Positions 9,342 to 18,192 of a stretch of 64,000 bases of DNA are shown here, piece by piece. Numbering within the stretch: the first letter of the stretch is position 1; each line of letters opens with the position of its first letter. The DNA lies in NCBI RefSeq assembly GCF_001905005.1, contig NZ_LWKZ01000025.1, forward strand, positions 496,001-560,000. Direction: 5' to 3'. Made by a program: the position numbers and the translations under genes. The DNA comes from Streptomyces sp. CB02923. Its GTDB lineage: Bacteria > Actinomycetota > Actinomycetes > Streptomycetales > Streptomycetaceae. The notes under the pieces are model-generated. The model ran no database searches. It was not told the DNA's origin and saw only the letters and a program-made list of their open reading frames with translations.

Positions 9342-11048
9342 TCAGCTCTCCTGGGCCGGCCTGCGCACCTCCACCGTCCGGAAGCGGTTCGCCACGAACG
9401 CGCCGTCGCACAGGGCGGCGTTCGCCGCGGGGTTGCCGCCCGAGCCGTGGAAGTCGGAGAAGGCGGCGGTCTGGTTCACGTACACCCCGCCGGTCAGGTT
9501 GAGGGAGAGCTGCGCGCACTCCTCCAGGCACGCCTCCTCCACGAGCTTCTCCACCTCCGCGGAGGTCGTGTACGCGCCGACCGTCATCGCGCCCTTGTCG
9601 CGGACCGTGTGCCGCAGCAGGTCCACCGCGTCCGCCGCGGAGTCGACGGCCACCGCGAAGGAGACGGGGCCGAAGCATTCCGACAGGTAGGCGGCGTCGG
9701 CGCCCGCGCCCTCCCAGAGCTTGCGTGCGCCGTCCATCTTGACCATCACCGGCGTACGGACCGTGGCGTCGGGGAAGTCGGGGTTGGCCACCTCGCGGGA
9801 GGACAGGGCCACCTCGCCCAGCCCGGAGGCCGCTCCGATCCGCTCCTTGACCTGCGGGTTGACGATCGCGCCGAGCAGGGCGTTGGCCCGCGCGTCGTCC
9901 CCCAGCAGCTTGTCGACGGCGGTTGCGAGGTCGCCGACCACCTCGTCGTACGACTTGGGGCCGGCGTCCGTGGAGATGCCGTCGCGGGGGATGAGCAGGT
10001 TCTGCGGGGTGGTGCACATCTGGCCGCTGTACAAGGACAGGGAGAAGGCGAGGTTGCCGAGCATTCCCTTGTAGTCGTCCGTCGAGTCGATGACGACCGT
10101 GTTGACGCCGGCCTTCTCCGTGTAGACGTGCGCCTGGGGCGCGTTGGCCTCCAGCCAGTCGCCGAACTCGGTCGAGCCCGTGTAGTCGATGATGCGGACC
10201 TCGGGGCGTACGGCGAGGGTCTTGGCCAGGCCCTCACCGGGCCGGTCGACGGCCAGGGCCACCAGGTCGGGGGAGAACCCGGCCTCGGCCAGCACCTCGC
10301 GCGCCACCCGGACGGTGAGCGCGAGCGGCAGCACGGCCCGCGGGTGCGGCTTGACCAGGACCGCGTTGCCGGTGGCCAGGGAGGCGAACAGGCCCGGGTA
10401 GCCGTTCCACGTCGGGAAGGTGTTGCAGCCGACCAGGAGGGCGACGCCGCGGGGGACGGCCTTGAAGGACTTGGCCAGTTCCAGCGGCTCGCGCTTGCCC
10501 TGCGGCTTGGACCACGCGGCCTGGTCCGGGGTGCGGACCTGCTCCGCGTAGGCGTACGCGACGGCCTCCAGCCCGCGGTCCTGCGCATGCGGCCCGCCCG
10601 CCTGGAACGCCATCATGAACGCCTGGCCGCTGGTGTGCATCACGGCCTGCGCGAACTCATGGGTGCGCGCGCTGATCCGCGACAGGATCTCCAGACACAC
10701 CAGGGCCCTGGTCTGCGGCCCGGCGTCGCGCCACGCGGGCATCGCCGCGCGCATCGCGGGCAGCAGCACGTCCGCGTCCGGGTGCGGATAACCGACGTTC
10801 AACCCGATGCCGTACGGGGAGACTTCCGCGCCCGTCCAGTCGTCCGTGCCGGGCTGGTCCAGTTCGAAACGCTTGCCGCGCAGGGCCTCGAAGGCGGCCT
10901 GGCCGTCCGCCGCGGCGTTCTCGCCGTACGCCTTGGGGTGCTCCGGGTGCGGGGACCAGTAAGCGCGGGTACGGATCGCCTCCAGCGCCTGGTCGAGCGT
11001 CGGGCGGTGCTTTTCGAGCAGCTGCGCTGCGGTCAGTTCGGCGGCCAT
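9342..11048 (-). CDS. paaN: PaaN, aldehyde-dehydrogenase-type phenylacetate degradation protein
   Basis: A 568-residue protein of the actinobacterial PaaN (PaaN2) type. The aldehyde-dehydrogenase fold is visible: VPRGVALLVGCNTFPTWNGY and GNAVLVKPHPRAVLPLALT (cofactor), DYTGSTEFGDWLE, TEKAGVNTVV and the catalytic-Cys region SLYSGQMCTTPQNLLIP. In the paa route it acts on the ring-opened semialdehyde. The start ATG at 11048 has GGAG a few bases upstream; the frame extends further upstream, but that part lacks a family match. It is divergent from the hydroxyacyl-CoA dehydrogenase gene with a PaaR operator between them. Confidence 0.9.
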   Translation of the reverse strand: MAAELTAAQLLEKHRPTLDQALEAIRTRAYWSPHPEHPKAYGENAAADGQAAFEALRGKRFELDQPGTDDWTGAEVSPYGIGLNVGYPHPDADVLLPAMRAAMPAWRDAGPQTRALVCLEILSRISARTHEFAQAVMHTSGQAFMMAFQAGGPHAQDRGLEAVAYAYAEQVRTPDQAAWSKPQGKREPLELAKSFKAVPRGVALLVGCNTFPTWNGYPGLFASLATGNAVLVKPHPRAVLPLALTVRVAREVLAEAGFSPDLVALAVDRPGEGLAKTLAVRPEVRIIDYTGSTEFGDWLEANAPQAHVYTEKAGVNTVVIDSTDDYKGMLGNLAFSLSLYSGQMCTTPQNLLIPRDGISTDAGPKSYDEVVGDLATAVDKLLGDDARANALLGAIVNPQVKERIGAASGLGEVALSSREVANPDFPDATVRTPVMVKMDGARKLWEGAGADAAYLSECFGPVSFAVAVDSAADAVDLLRHTVRDKGAMTVGAYTTSAEVEKLVEEACLEECAQLSLNLTGGVYVNQTAAFSDFHGSGGNPAANAALCDGAFVANRFRTVEVRRPAQES

Positions 11049-11189
11049 CGAAGACCAACTCCTCGTCGGGCGGGGCTGGGGCCTGCCGTCACGGGACGTC
11101 CACCCCGAAGCGGCGCCGGGGAAACGACGCCACTGCGACGACGGGTCCGAGGACAGGGCTGGGAACCATTTCGGCGACGGGGCTAGAGT

Positions 11190-11207
11190 AACCGAACGAT
11201 CGGTCGG
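11190..11207. promoter_or_regulatory. PaaR-type operator in the paaN/paaH divergent region
   Basis: AACCGAACGATCGGTCGG is the exact reverse complement of the operator at 5931-5948 and matches ACCGnnCGnnCGGT. It lies between two divergent paa-linked genes and could control both. Confidence 0.7.
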
Positions 11208-11262
11208 GGCAAGAGGGTCCGGCGAACCTGTGGACAACTCTGTCGGGGAGGATTCAGCCGTC

Positions 11263-12783
11263 ATGACAGCCATCGAAGCGGGCCGCACCGTCGCGGTCGT
11301 CGGAACAGGCACCATGGGCCAGGGAATCGCGCAGGTCGCGCTGGTCGCGGGCCATCCGGTCCGGCTCTACGACACCGTGCCGGGCCGGGCCGCCGAGGCC
11401 GCCCGGACGATCGGGAGCCGCCTGGACCGCCTGGTCGAGAAGGGCAAGCTGGCGCCCGCGGAGCGCGCAGCGGCAGATGCGCGCCTCACCTATGCCTCCG
11501 CACTACCCGAACTCGCCGACGCCGCACTCGTCATCGAGGCGATCGTGGAGGATCTCGGCGCGAAACAGCAGTTGTTCGCCGCCCTGGAGGACGTGGTCGA
11601 GGACGGCTGCCTGCTGGCCACCAACACCTCCTCCCTGTCCGTCACCGCCGTCGCGGGCCCGCTCCGCCTGCCCGGACGCTTCGTCGGCCTGCACTTCTTC
11701 AACCCGGCGCCGCTCCTGCCCCTCGTCGAGGTCGTCAGCGGCTTCACGACGGACACGGCGACGGCCTCCCTCGCGTACGAGACGGCCGCGGCCTGGGGCA
11801 AGTCCCCCGTACGCAGTGCGGACACCCCCGGCTTCATCGTCAACCGCATCGCCCGCCCCTTCTATGCGGAAGCCCTGCGCCTGTATGAGGAGCGGGCAGC
11901 GGACCCGGCCACCCTTGATGCGGTGCTGCGCGAGTCCTGCGGCTTCCGTATGGGGCCGTTCGAGCTGATGGACCTCATCGGGCAGGACGTGAACGAGGCT
12001 GTCACCCGCTCGGTGTGGGAGGGCTTCTTCCGCGACCCGAAGTTCACGCCGTCCCTGGCGCAGCGGCGCCTCGTGGAGGCCGGTCTGCTGGGCCGCAAGA
12101 CGGGGCGGGGCTGGTACGACTACGCCGACGGCGCCACCGGGCAGCAGCCGCACACCGCGGAACCGTGCCCGGCGCCCGTGGAGGTGGCGGTGCACACGCG
12201 GCTCGCCGGGCCGGCCGCCGTCCTCCAGGAGCTGATCGAGGAGGCCGGCATCAAGGTCACGCAGGACCGCGCGCAGGGGGAGCGCGAGGGCTGCATCCGG
12301 CTGCCGGGCGGCGCCCGCCTGGCGCTGACCGATGGCAACCCCGCGACGGGCGACGTGTCCGGCCGGGCGATCCTCTTCGACCTGGCGCTGGACTACCGGG
12401 CCGCGTCGCGCATCGCCCTCGCACCCGGTGCGGAGGCGTCCGCGCAGGACGTACGGGAGGCGGTGGGGCTCTTCCAGGCGCTCGGCAAGAAGGTCAGCGT
12501 CATCGACGACGTACCCGGGATGATCGTCGCCCGTACGGTCGCCATGATCGTGGACTTCGCCGCGGACGCCGAGGCCCGCGAGGTCGCGAGCCGCGAAGAC
12601 ATCGACACGGCCATGCGGCTGGGAGTGAACTACCCCGGAGGCCCCTCGGAGTGGGCCGCGCGAATCGGCCGTACCTGGTTGTGGAACCTGCTGGACACGC
12701 TGCGCCACCAGTACGGGGACGGTCGTTACGCACCGTCGTGGGCCCTGCGCCGCAGTTTGAAGCTGAACGGCCGGATGCTCTAA
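11263..12783 (+). CDS. paaH: 3-hydroxyacyl-CoA dehydrogenase, PaaH-type (two 3HCDH domains)
   Basis: A 506-residue NAD-dependent dehydrogenase. It starts with the Rossmann motif VAVVGTGTMGQGIAQVALVAGH, contains the TNTSSLSVTAVAG and GLHFFNPAPLLPLVEVV signatures of the family, a first 3HCDH domain (GFIVNRIARPFYAEALRL), and a second C-terminal one (VPGMIVARTVAMIVDFAADAEAR). It would oxidise the 3-hydroxyadipyl-CoA intermediate late in phenylacetate catabolism. ATG 11263 is preferred because GGGGAGG precedes it; an in-frame GTG at 11230 is less likely. The TetR gene follows at once. Confidence 0.85.
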   Translation: MTAIEAGRTVAVVGTGTMGQGIAQVALVAGHPVRLYDTVPGRAAEAARTIGSRLDRLVEKGKLAPAERAAADARLTYASALPELADAALVIEAIVEDLGAKQQLFAALEDVVEDGCLLATNTSSLSVTAVAGPLRLPGRFVGLHFFNPAPLLPLVEVVSGFTTDTATASLAYETAAAWGKSPVRSADTPGFIVNRIARPFYAEALRLYEERAADPATLDAVLRESCGFRMGPFELMDLIGQDVNEAVTRSVWEGFFRDPKFTPSLAQRRLVEAGLLGRKTGRGWYDYADGATGQQPHTAEPCPAPVEVAVHTRLAGPAAVLQELIEEAGIKVTQDRAQGEREGCIRLPGGARLALTDGNPATGDVSGRAILFDLALDYRAASRIALAPGAEASAQDVREAVGLFQALGKKVSVIDDVPGMIVARTVAMIVDFAADAEAREVASREDIDTAMRLGVNYPGGPSEWAARIGRTWLWNLLDTLRHQYGDGRYAPSWALRRSLKLNGRML

Positions 12784-12785
12784 TC

Positions 12786-13373
12786 ATGACCATGGCCAAG
12801 CGCGACACCTACACGCCCGATTCGCTGCTCGCGGTCGCCGTCGAGGTGTTCAACGAGCGTGGGTACGACGGCACCTCCATGGAGCACCTCTCCCGGGCGG
12901 CCGGCATTTCCAAGTCCTCGATCTACCACCACGTACGCAGCAAGGAAGAACTGCTGCACCGCGCCATAAGCCGCGCGCTGGACGGGCTCTTCGGGGTCCT
13001 CCAGGAGCCCGGGGCGATTACGGGACGGGCCATCGAGCGACTGGAGCACGTGGCCAGGCGCGAGACGGAAGTGCTGATGGAGGAGCTGCCGTACGTGACG
13101 CTGCTGCTGCGGGTGCGCGGCAACACGGACACGGAGCGCTGGGCCATGGAGCGCAGGCGCGAGTTCGACGGTGAGGTCACCGAGCTGCTCAAGCAGGCCG
13201 CGGCCGACGGCGACCTGCGGGCGGACGTGGACGTCCGGCTGGCGACCCGGCTGCTCTTCGGCATGATCAACTCTATCGTCGAGTGGTACCGGCCGGGCCG
13301 GGGCGGCGCGGCGAGCAGCGAAGAGGTCGCCGACGCCGTGGTGCGTACGGCGTTCGCGGGGCTGCGGACCTGA
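12786..13373 (+). CDS. TetR-family repressor, probable PaaR
   Basis: A 195-residue TetR protein with an N-terminal helix-turn-helix (AVEVFNERGYDGTSMEHLSRAAGISKSSIYHHVRSKEELLHRAI) and a helical ligand domain ending SIVEWYRPGRG, which is typical of acyl-CoA-responsive actinobacterial PaaR/KstR-like regulators. It begins two bases after the dehydrogenase stop. Identical candidate operators upstream of paaA and of the paaN/paaH pair make it the obvious regulator; phenylacetyl-CoA as effector is inferred from the family. Confidence 0.8.
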   Translation: MTMAKRDTYTPDSLLAVAVEVFNERGYDGTSMEHLSRAAGISKSSIYHHVRSKEELLHRAISRALDGLFGVLQEPGAITGRAIERLEHVARRETEVLMEELPYVTLLLRVRGNTDTERWAMERRREFDGEVTELLKQAAADGDLRADVDVRLATRLLFGMINSIVEWYRPGRGGAASSEEVADAVVRTAFAGLRT

Positions 13374-13443
13374 GGCGGGCCGGGCTGAGGTGCAGCGGAG
13401 GCCGGCCTGAGGCGGACCCGGCTGAGGCGGGCCTGAGGGCGGG
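13374..13443. repeat. Short CTGAGGC-type repeats between convergent regulators
   Basis: Several degenerate GGCTGAGGCGG / GCCTGAGGGCGG units fill the gap between the TetR stop and the Lrp stop. No gene is seen; a slippage-derived or terminator-like spacer is most likely. Confidence 0.4.
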
Positions 13444-13935
13444 CTAGCCCTGGTCGGCGCCCAGATCCGTCTCCTCGAAGACGAGCAGGGTGCGGGTGCT
13501 GAGCACCTCCGGAATCGACTGGATCCGGGTGAGGACCAGTTCCCGCAGCTCCTGGTTGTCCTTGGTGTGCACCAGCAGCAGTACGTCGAAATCGCCGCTG
13601 ACCAGGGCGATGTGCGAGGCCCCCGGGAGCGCGGTGAGCTGGGCGCGGACCGTTCGCCAGGAGTTCTGCACGATCTTCAGCGTGACGTAGGCGGAGGCGC
13701 CCTGCCCGGCCCGTTCCTGGTCGATGCGCGCGCTGAAGCCGCGGATCACGCCGTCGTCGATCAAACGGTTGATGCGCGCGTAGGCGTTGGCGCGCGAGAC
13801 GTGTACCCGTTCGGCGACGGAGCGTATCGAAGCCCGTCCGTCGCTCTGCAGCATGTTCAGAATCGCGCGGTCGATGGTGTCCAGGGGACGCGCGGGGCGA
13901 TGTCCTCCGTTGTTGGCCATCTGTTCGTCCGGCAT
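13444..13935 (-). CDS. Lrp/AsnC-family transcriptional regulator (BkdR-like)
   Basis: A 163-residue Lrp/AsnC protein: the N-terminal winged helix-turn-helix is LDTIDRAILNMLQSDGRASIRSVAERVHVSRANAYARINRLIDDGVIRGFSARID, followed by the RAM ligand-binding domain (VSGDFDVLLLVHTKD). It is divergent from bkdA with a ~225-bp shared intergenic region, the arrangement known for BkdR, which controls branched-chain dehydrogenase genes in response to amino acids. I infer that role from position. Confidence 0.82.
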   Translation of the reverse strand: MPDEQMANNGGHRPARPLDTIDRAILNMLQSDGRASIRSVAERVHVSRANAYARINRLIDDGVIRGFSARIDQERAGQGASAYVTLKIVQNSWRTVRAQLTALPGASHIALVSGDFDVLLLVHTKDNQELRELVLTRIQSIPEVLSTRTLLVFEETDLGADQG

Positions 13936-14035
13936 ACCGCCTCGCCTCCCCTGTGTGGACGCCCTGTCCTCATCTCAGGCTGTGGAGAACCGATTGTCCA
14001 CAGGCTGAGCCCGCCTGTAGCCAAAATGTGCTGGC

Positions 14036-14053
14036 GACCGAACAATCGGTAGG
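14036..14053. promoter_or_regulatory. Degenerate PaaR-like operator upstream of bkdA
   Basis: GACCGAACAATCGGTAGG matches ACCGnnCGnnCGGT at all but one fixed position (CA for CG). It lies in the bkdR-bkdA intergenic region about 110 bp before the bkdA start. Confidence 0.45.
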
Positions 14054-14162
14054 GACGGGCCACCCGCCCGTCTCATCCGCATCCCTACCCGCCCGTCGTC
14101 CGTCCCCGCCATCGGCAAGGCGCTTCGCGCCACTCTTTCCGAAGTCCAAGGAGGTGCTCGTC

Positions 14163-15380
14163 ATGACGGTTCTTGAGCAGCGCGGCAGCAGTAGGAGCGC
14201 GAGCTACTGGCCCGCACCGCCGCCCGCCTGGCGTCCCCGTGTGGACCCCGCGCCCCTCCTGCCCGACGCGGAGCCGTACCGGCTGCTGGGTACGGACGCC
14301 GCCCGCCAGGTCGAGGACGGGCTGCTGACGGAGCTGTACGAGCAGCTGGTGCGCGGCCGCCGGTACAACGCCCAGGCCACGGCCCTGACGCGGCAGGGCA
14401 GGCTGGCGGTGTATCCGTCCTCCACCGGCCAGGAGGCGTGCCAGGTCGCCGCCGCGCTGGCGCTGAAGGAGCAGGACTGGCTCTTCCCCAGCTACCGGGA
14501 CACCCTCGCCGCCGTGGCCCGCGGCCTCGACCCCGTGCAGGCCCTCACCCTCCTGCGGGGCGACTGGCACACGGGTTACGACCCGCACGAGCACCGCATC
14601 GCCCCGCTGTGCACGCCGCTGGCCACCCAACTCCCGCACGCGGTGGGTCTCGCGCACGCCGCGCGCCTGAAGGGTGACGACGTCGTGGCGCTCGCCCTGG
14701 TGGGCGACGGCGGCACCAGCGAGGGCGATTTCCACGAGGCGCTGAACTTCGCCGCGGTGTGGCAGGCGCCGGTGGTCTTCCTCGTGCAGAACAACGGCTT
14801 CGCGATCTCCGTACCGCTCGCCAAGCAGTCCGTGGCCCCGTCCCTGGCCCACAAGGCCGTCGGGTACGGGATGCCGGGCCGTCTGGTGGACGGCAACGAC
14901 GCGCCCGCGGTGCACGAGGTGCTCACCGAGGCGGTGGAGCGGGCGCGCCGGGGCGGGGGACCGACGCTCGTCGAGGCGCTCACGTACCGCATCGAGGCGC
15001 ACACCAACGCCGACGACGCCACCCGCTACCGCACCGACGCCGAGGTCGAGGAGTGGCGTGGGCACGACCCGATAGCCCTCCTGGAGCGCGAGTTGACGGA
15101 GCGCGGGCTGCTCTCCGACGCCTTCGTGCAGCGGACCCGGGACGGCGCCGAGGAACTGGCCGCCGGCCTCAGGGACCGCATGAACGAGGACCCGGCCCTC
15201 GACCCCATGGACCTGTTTGCGCACGTCTACGCCGAGCAGACTGGCCAGTTGCGGGAGCAGGCGGCGCAGCTGCGGGCGGAGCTGGAGGCCGAGGCCGTGG
15301 GCGCTGAAGAGGACGCAGGTACTGAACAGGGCGCGGGCCGCGGGTCGGCGGACGGCGTGGCAGGGGAGGAGCGGCCATGA
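14163..15380 (+). CDS. bkdA: Branched-chain 2-oxoacid dehydrogenase E1 alpha
   Basis: A 405-residue thiamine-diphosphate E1 alpha subunit. The TPP/Mg motif is GDGGTSEGDFHEALNFAAVWQAPVVFLVQNN; RQGRLAVYPSSTGQEACQVAAALAL near residue 80 and the IEAHTNADDATRYR loop are also family features. It decarboxylates 2-oxo acids from Val, Leu and Ile, feeding branched fatty acid and polyketide starter units. AAGGAGG precedes ATG 14163. The C-terminal ~40 residues are acidic low complexity. It overlaps bkdB by four bases. Confidence 0.92.
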   Translation: MTVLEQRGSSRSASYWPAPPPAWRPRVDPAPLLPDAEPYRLLGTDAARQVEDGLLTELYEQLVRGRRYNAQATALTRQGRLAVYPSSTGQEACQVAAALALKEQDWLFPSYRDTLAAVARGLDPVQALTLLRGDWHTGYDPHEHRIAPLCTPLATQLPHAVGLAHAARLKGDDVVALALVGDGGTSEGDFHEALNFAAVWQAPVVFLVQNNGFAISVPLAKQSVAPSLAHKAVGYGMPGRLVDGNDAPAVHEVLTEAVERARRGGGPTLVEALTYRIEAHTNADDATRYRTDAEVEEWRGHDPIALLERELTERGLLSDAFVQRTRDGAEELAAGLRDRMNEDPALDPMDLFAHVYAEQTGQLREQAAQLRAELEAEAVGAEEDAGTEQGAGRGSADGVAGEERP

Positions 15381-16411
15381 CGGCGACAGCGACGGAGGCC
15401 GGGCGCAAGCCCGCCAGCATGGCGCAGGCCCTGAACCGGGCCCTGCGTGACGCGATGGCCGCGGACCCCACTGTCCATGTGATGGGCGAGGACGTGGGGG
15501 ATCTGGGCGGGGTCTTCCGGGTCACCGACGGACTGGCGAAGGAGTTCGGCGAAGAGCGCTGCGGCGACACCCCGCTCGCCGAGGCGGGCATCCTCGGGAC
15601 GGCGGTCGGCATGGCCATGTACGGGCTGCGGCCGGTCGTGGAGATGCAGTTCGACGCCTTCGCGTATCCCGGCTTCGAGCAGCTGATCAGCCATGTCTCC
15701 CGGATGCGCAACCGCACCCGGGGCGCCATGCCGCTGCCGCTGACCATCCGTGTCCCGTACGGCGGCGGGATCGGCGGCGTCGAGCACCACAGCGACTCCT
15801 CCGAGGCGTACTACCTCGCCACCCCCGGCCTCCAGGTCGTCACCCCGGCGACGGTCGCCGACGCGTACGGGCTGCTGCGGGCGGCCATCGCCTCCGACGA
15901 CCCGGTGGTCTTCCTCGAACCGAAGCGGCTGTACTGGTCGCGTGCCGACTGGTCCCCCGAGGAACCGGAGCCGGTGTCCGCACTGGGCCGCGCGGAGATC
16001 CGCCGGCCCGGCCGCAGCGCCACACTGATCACGTACGGACCGTCGCTGCCCGTCTGCATGGAAGCGGCCGAGGCGGCCACGGCGGAAGGCTGGGACCTGG
16101 AGGTCCTCGACCTGCGCTCGCTGCTGCCCTTCGACGACGAGACGGTCTGCGCCTCGGTACGGCGTACGGGCCGCGCGGTCGTCGTGCACGAGTCCAGCGG
16201 GTTCGGCGGTCCCGGCGGGGAGATAGCCGCGCGTGTCACGGAGCGCTGTTTCCATCATCTGGAGGCGCCGGTGCTGCGGGTCGCGGGCTTCGACATCCCG
16301 TATCCGCCGCCGATGCTGGAGCGCCACCACCTGCCGGGCGTCGACCGGATCCTGGACACCGTCAGCCGCCTCCAGTGGGAGTCGGACTGGACCGAGGGGA
16401 GCGGTGACTGA
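15377..16411 (+). CDS. bkdB: Branched-chain 2-oxoacid dehydrogenase E1 beta
   Basis: A 344-residue transketolase-type beta subunit: MGEDVGDLGGVFRVTDGLAKEFG, DTPLAEAGILGTAVGMAMYGLRPVVEMQFDAFAYPGFEQ and RVPYGGGIGGVEHHSDSSEAYYLATPGL are the family core, with the C-terminal HESSGFGGPGGEIAARV segment. It forms the alpha2beta2 E1 with BkdA. Both ends overlap neighbours (ATGA with bkdA; start-stop overlap with bkdC), so the three subunits are translationally coupled. Confidence 0.93.
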   Translation: MTATATEAGRKPASMAQALNRALRDAMAADPTVHVMGEDVGDLGGVFRVTDGLAKEFGEERCGDTPLAEAGILGTAVGMAMYGLRPVVEMQFDAFAYPGFEQLISHVSRMRNRTRGAMPLPLTIRVPYGGGIGGVEHHSDSSEAYYLATPGLQVVTPATVADAYGLLRAAIASDDPVVFLEPKRLYWSRADWSPEEPEPVSALGRAEIRRPGRSATLITYGPSLPVCMEAAEAATAEGWDLEVLDLRSLLPFDDETVCASVRRTGRAVVVHESSGFGGPGGEIAARVTERCFHHLEAPVLRVAGFDIPYPPPMLERHHLPGVDRILDTVSRLQWESDWTEGSGD

Positions 16412-18123
16412 TGGCCGTGGTCCGCGAATTCACGCTGCCGGACCTGGGTGAGGGGCTCACCGAGGCGACGGTGGTGCGGTGGTTGGTCGAGGTCGGCGAG
16501 GTCGTCGCCGTCGACCAGCCGGTGGTCGAGGTGGAGACCGCGAAGGCGCTGGTGGACGTGCCGTGTCCGTACGGGGGCGTGGTCACCGCGCGCTTCGGTG
16601 ACGAGGGATCGGAACTGCCGGTCGGATCGCCGCTGCTGACGGTGGCGGTCGGCTCCCCGGCAGCGGCCGGAGAGGGCGCGGAAGCAGACCGGCGTCCCGG
16701 GGCGGGGACGGGCGCGGCGGGTGAGGCGGCCGTGGCGGAGCGGGGCTCCCGAGGGGGCGGTGGCGGAGGCTCGGCGCCCGGCGGGGACGCGGCCGAAGGG
16801 TCGGGGAATGTGCTGGTCGGGTACGGGACGAGCGCCGCGGCGGCGCGTCGGCGGCGGGTCCGCCCGGCCCCGGCGGGGAGTTCCGCCGCGGGGGTGGCTC
16901 GACAGGTGACGGTGGAGGGGAGTGGGGCGTCGGAGGGGAGTAGGGCGCCAGGGCGTAGTGGGGTTTCAGATGGGAGTGGTGTTTCGGAGACGGGTGAGGT
17001 GCTGGGGCGGGGTGAGGTGTCGGGGCGGGGTGGCGTGCCGGGTGGGCCGGTGGCGGTCATCTCGCCGTTGGTCCGACGGCTGGCGCGGGAGCACGGCCTG
17101 GATCTGCGGGACATACGGGGGTCGGGCCCGGAGGGGCTGATCCTGCGTACGGATGTCGAGCGGGCGGTGCGGGCGCGGGGCGGGGCGGCTGCTGGGGCCG
17201 GGGTCAGGTCTGGGGCTGGGTCTGGGGTTGGGGTGGGTGCCGCGGTCGGGGCCGGGGCTGCGGCTGAGGCCGGGGTTGGCGTTGGTGGTGTGGCGAGGGC
17301 TTTGCCGGGAGGTGCGGCCGGGGCGGGAGGTGGGCCGGGGGCTTACGGGGGCTCCGTCGGGTACGAGGGTTCTGCTGCGTACGGGGACTCTGTTGGATAC
17401 GGGGGCTCCGTTGCGTACGGGGGGCTTCCTCAGGAGGCCGAGCGCATACCGTTGCGGGGGATGCGGGGCGCCGCGGCGGAGAAGTTCCGGCGCAGCCGTC
17501 AGGAGATCCCCGACGCGACGTGCTGGGTGGACGCCGACGCCACGGAGCTGCTCGCCGCGCGGCGGGAGATGAACGCCGCCGGCGGTGCCAAGGTGTCGCT
17601 GCTCGCGCTGCTGGCCCGTGGCTGTACGGCGGCGCTCACGCGATATCCGCAGCTCAACGCCACCGTCGACCTGGAGGCCAACGAGATCGTGCGGCTGCCC
17701 GCCGTCCATCTGGGCTTCGCGGCGCAGACCGATCGCGGGCTGGTGGTGCCGGTCGTACGGGACGCGCACCGCCGTACGGCCGAAGGGCTGTCCGCCGAGA
17801 TGGCCCGGCTGACCGAGGCGGCCCGCACCGGCACGCTCGGACTCGCCGAGCTGACGCACGGAACCTTCACCCTCAACAACTACGGCGTCTTCGGCGTCGA
17901 CGGCTCCACGCCGATCATCAACCACCCTGAGGCGGCGATGCTGGGTGTGGGCCGAATAACGGCGAAGCCGTGGGTGTACGGAGGGGAGTTGGCCGTGCGC
18001 CAGGTCGTGCAACTGTCGCTCACCTTCGACCACCGGGTGTGCGACGGGGGGACGGCCGGAGGGTTCCTGCGGTTCGTCGCGGACTGTGTGGAGCGGCCGG
18101 CGATGCTGTTGCGCATGTTGTGA
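16411..18123 (+). CDS. bkdC: Branched-chain 2-oxoacid dehydrogenase E2 (dihydrolipoyl acyltransferase) with expanded linker
   Basis: A 570-residue E2. The N-terminal lipoyl domain has VVEVETAKALVDVP with the lipoylated Lys45; a peripheral subunit-binding domain follows (VISPLVRRLAREHGLDLRDIRGSGPEGLILRTDV); the C-terminal catalytic domain ends TFDHRVCDGGTAGGFL, which carries the active-site HRxxDGG. The two linkers are unusually long and repetitive (GSGVGVGAAVGAG; repeated GSVGYEGSAAYGDSVGYGGSVAYGG-type decapeptides), clearly grown by slippage. No E3 gene is present in the window. Confidence 0.92.
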   Translation: MAVVREFTLPDLGEGLTEATVVRWLVEVGEVVAVDQPVVEVETAKALVDVPCPYGGVVTARFGDEGSELPVGSPLLTVAVGSPAAAGEGAEADRRPGAGTGAAGEAAVAERGSRGGGGGGSAPGGDAAEGSGNVLVGYGTSAAAARRRRVRPAPAGSSAAGVARQVTVEGSGASEGSRAPGRSGVSDGSGVSETGEVLGRGEVSGRGGVPGGPVAVISPLVRRLAREHGLDLRDIRGSGPEGLILRTDVERAVRARGGAAAGAGVRSGAGSGVGVGAAVGAGAAAEAGVGVGGVARALPGGAAGAGGGPGAYGGSVGYEGSAAYGDSVGYGGSVAYGGLPQEAERIPLRGMRGAAAEKFRRSRQEIPDATCWVDADATELLAARREMNAAGGAKVSLLALLARGCTAALTRYPQLNATVDLEANEIVRLPAVHLGFAAQTDRGLVVPVVRDAHRRTAEGLSAEMARLTEAARTGTLGLAELTHGTFTLNNYGVFGVDGSTPIINHPEAAMLGVGRITAKPWVYGGELAVRQVVQLSLTFDHRVCDGGTAGGFLRFVADCVERPAMLLRML

Positions 18124-18192
18124 GCGGGGTTGCTGTGGACGTCGTGAGTGGGCCCGGTCGGTGATCGGGACGCGCCCGGCGATACTCAAGGA

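Noticed and set aside
12015..13373. Large protein fused upstream of the TetR domain
   Set aside because: The upstream part is an out-of-frame reading of the dehydrogenase; the TetR HTH starts right after ATG 12786.
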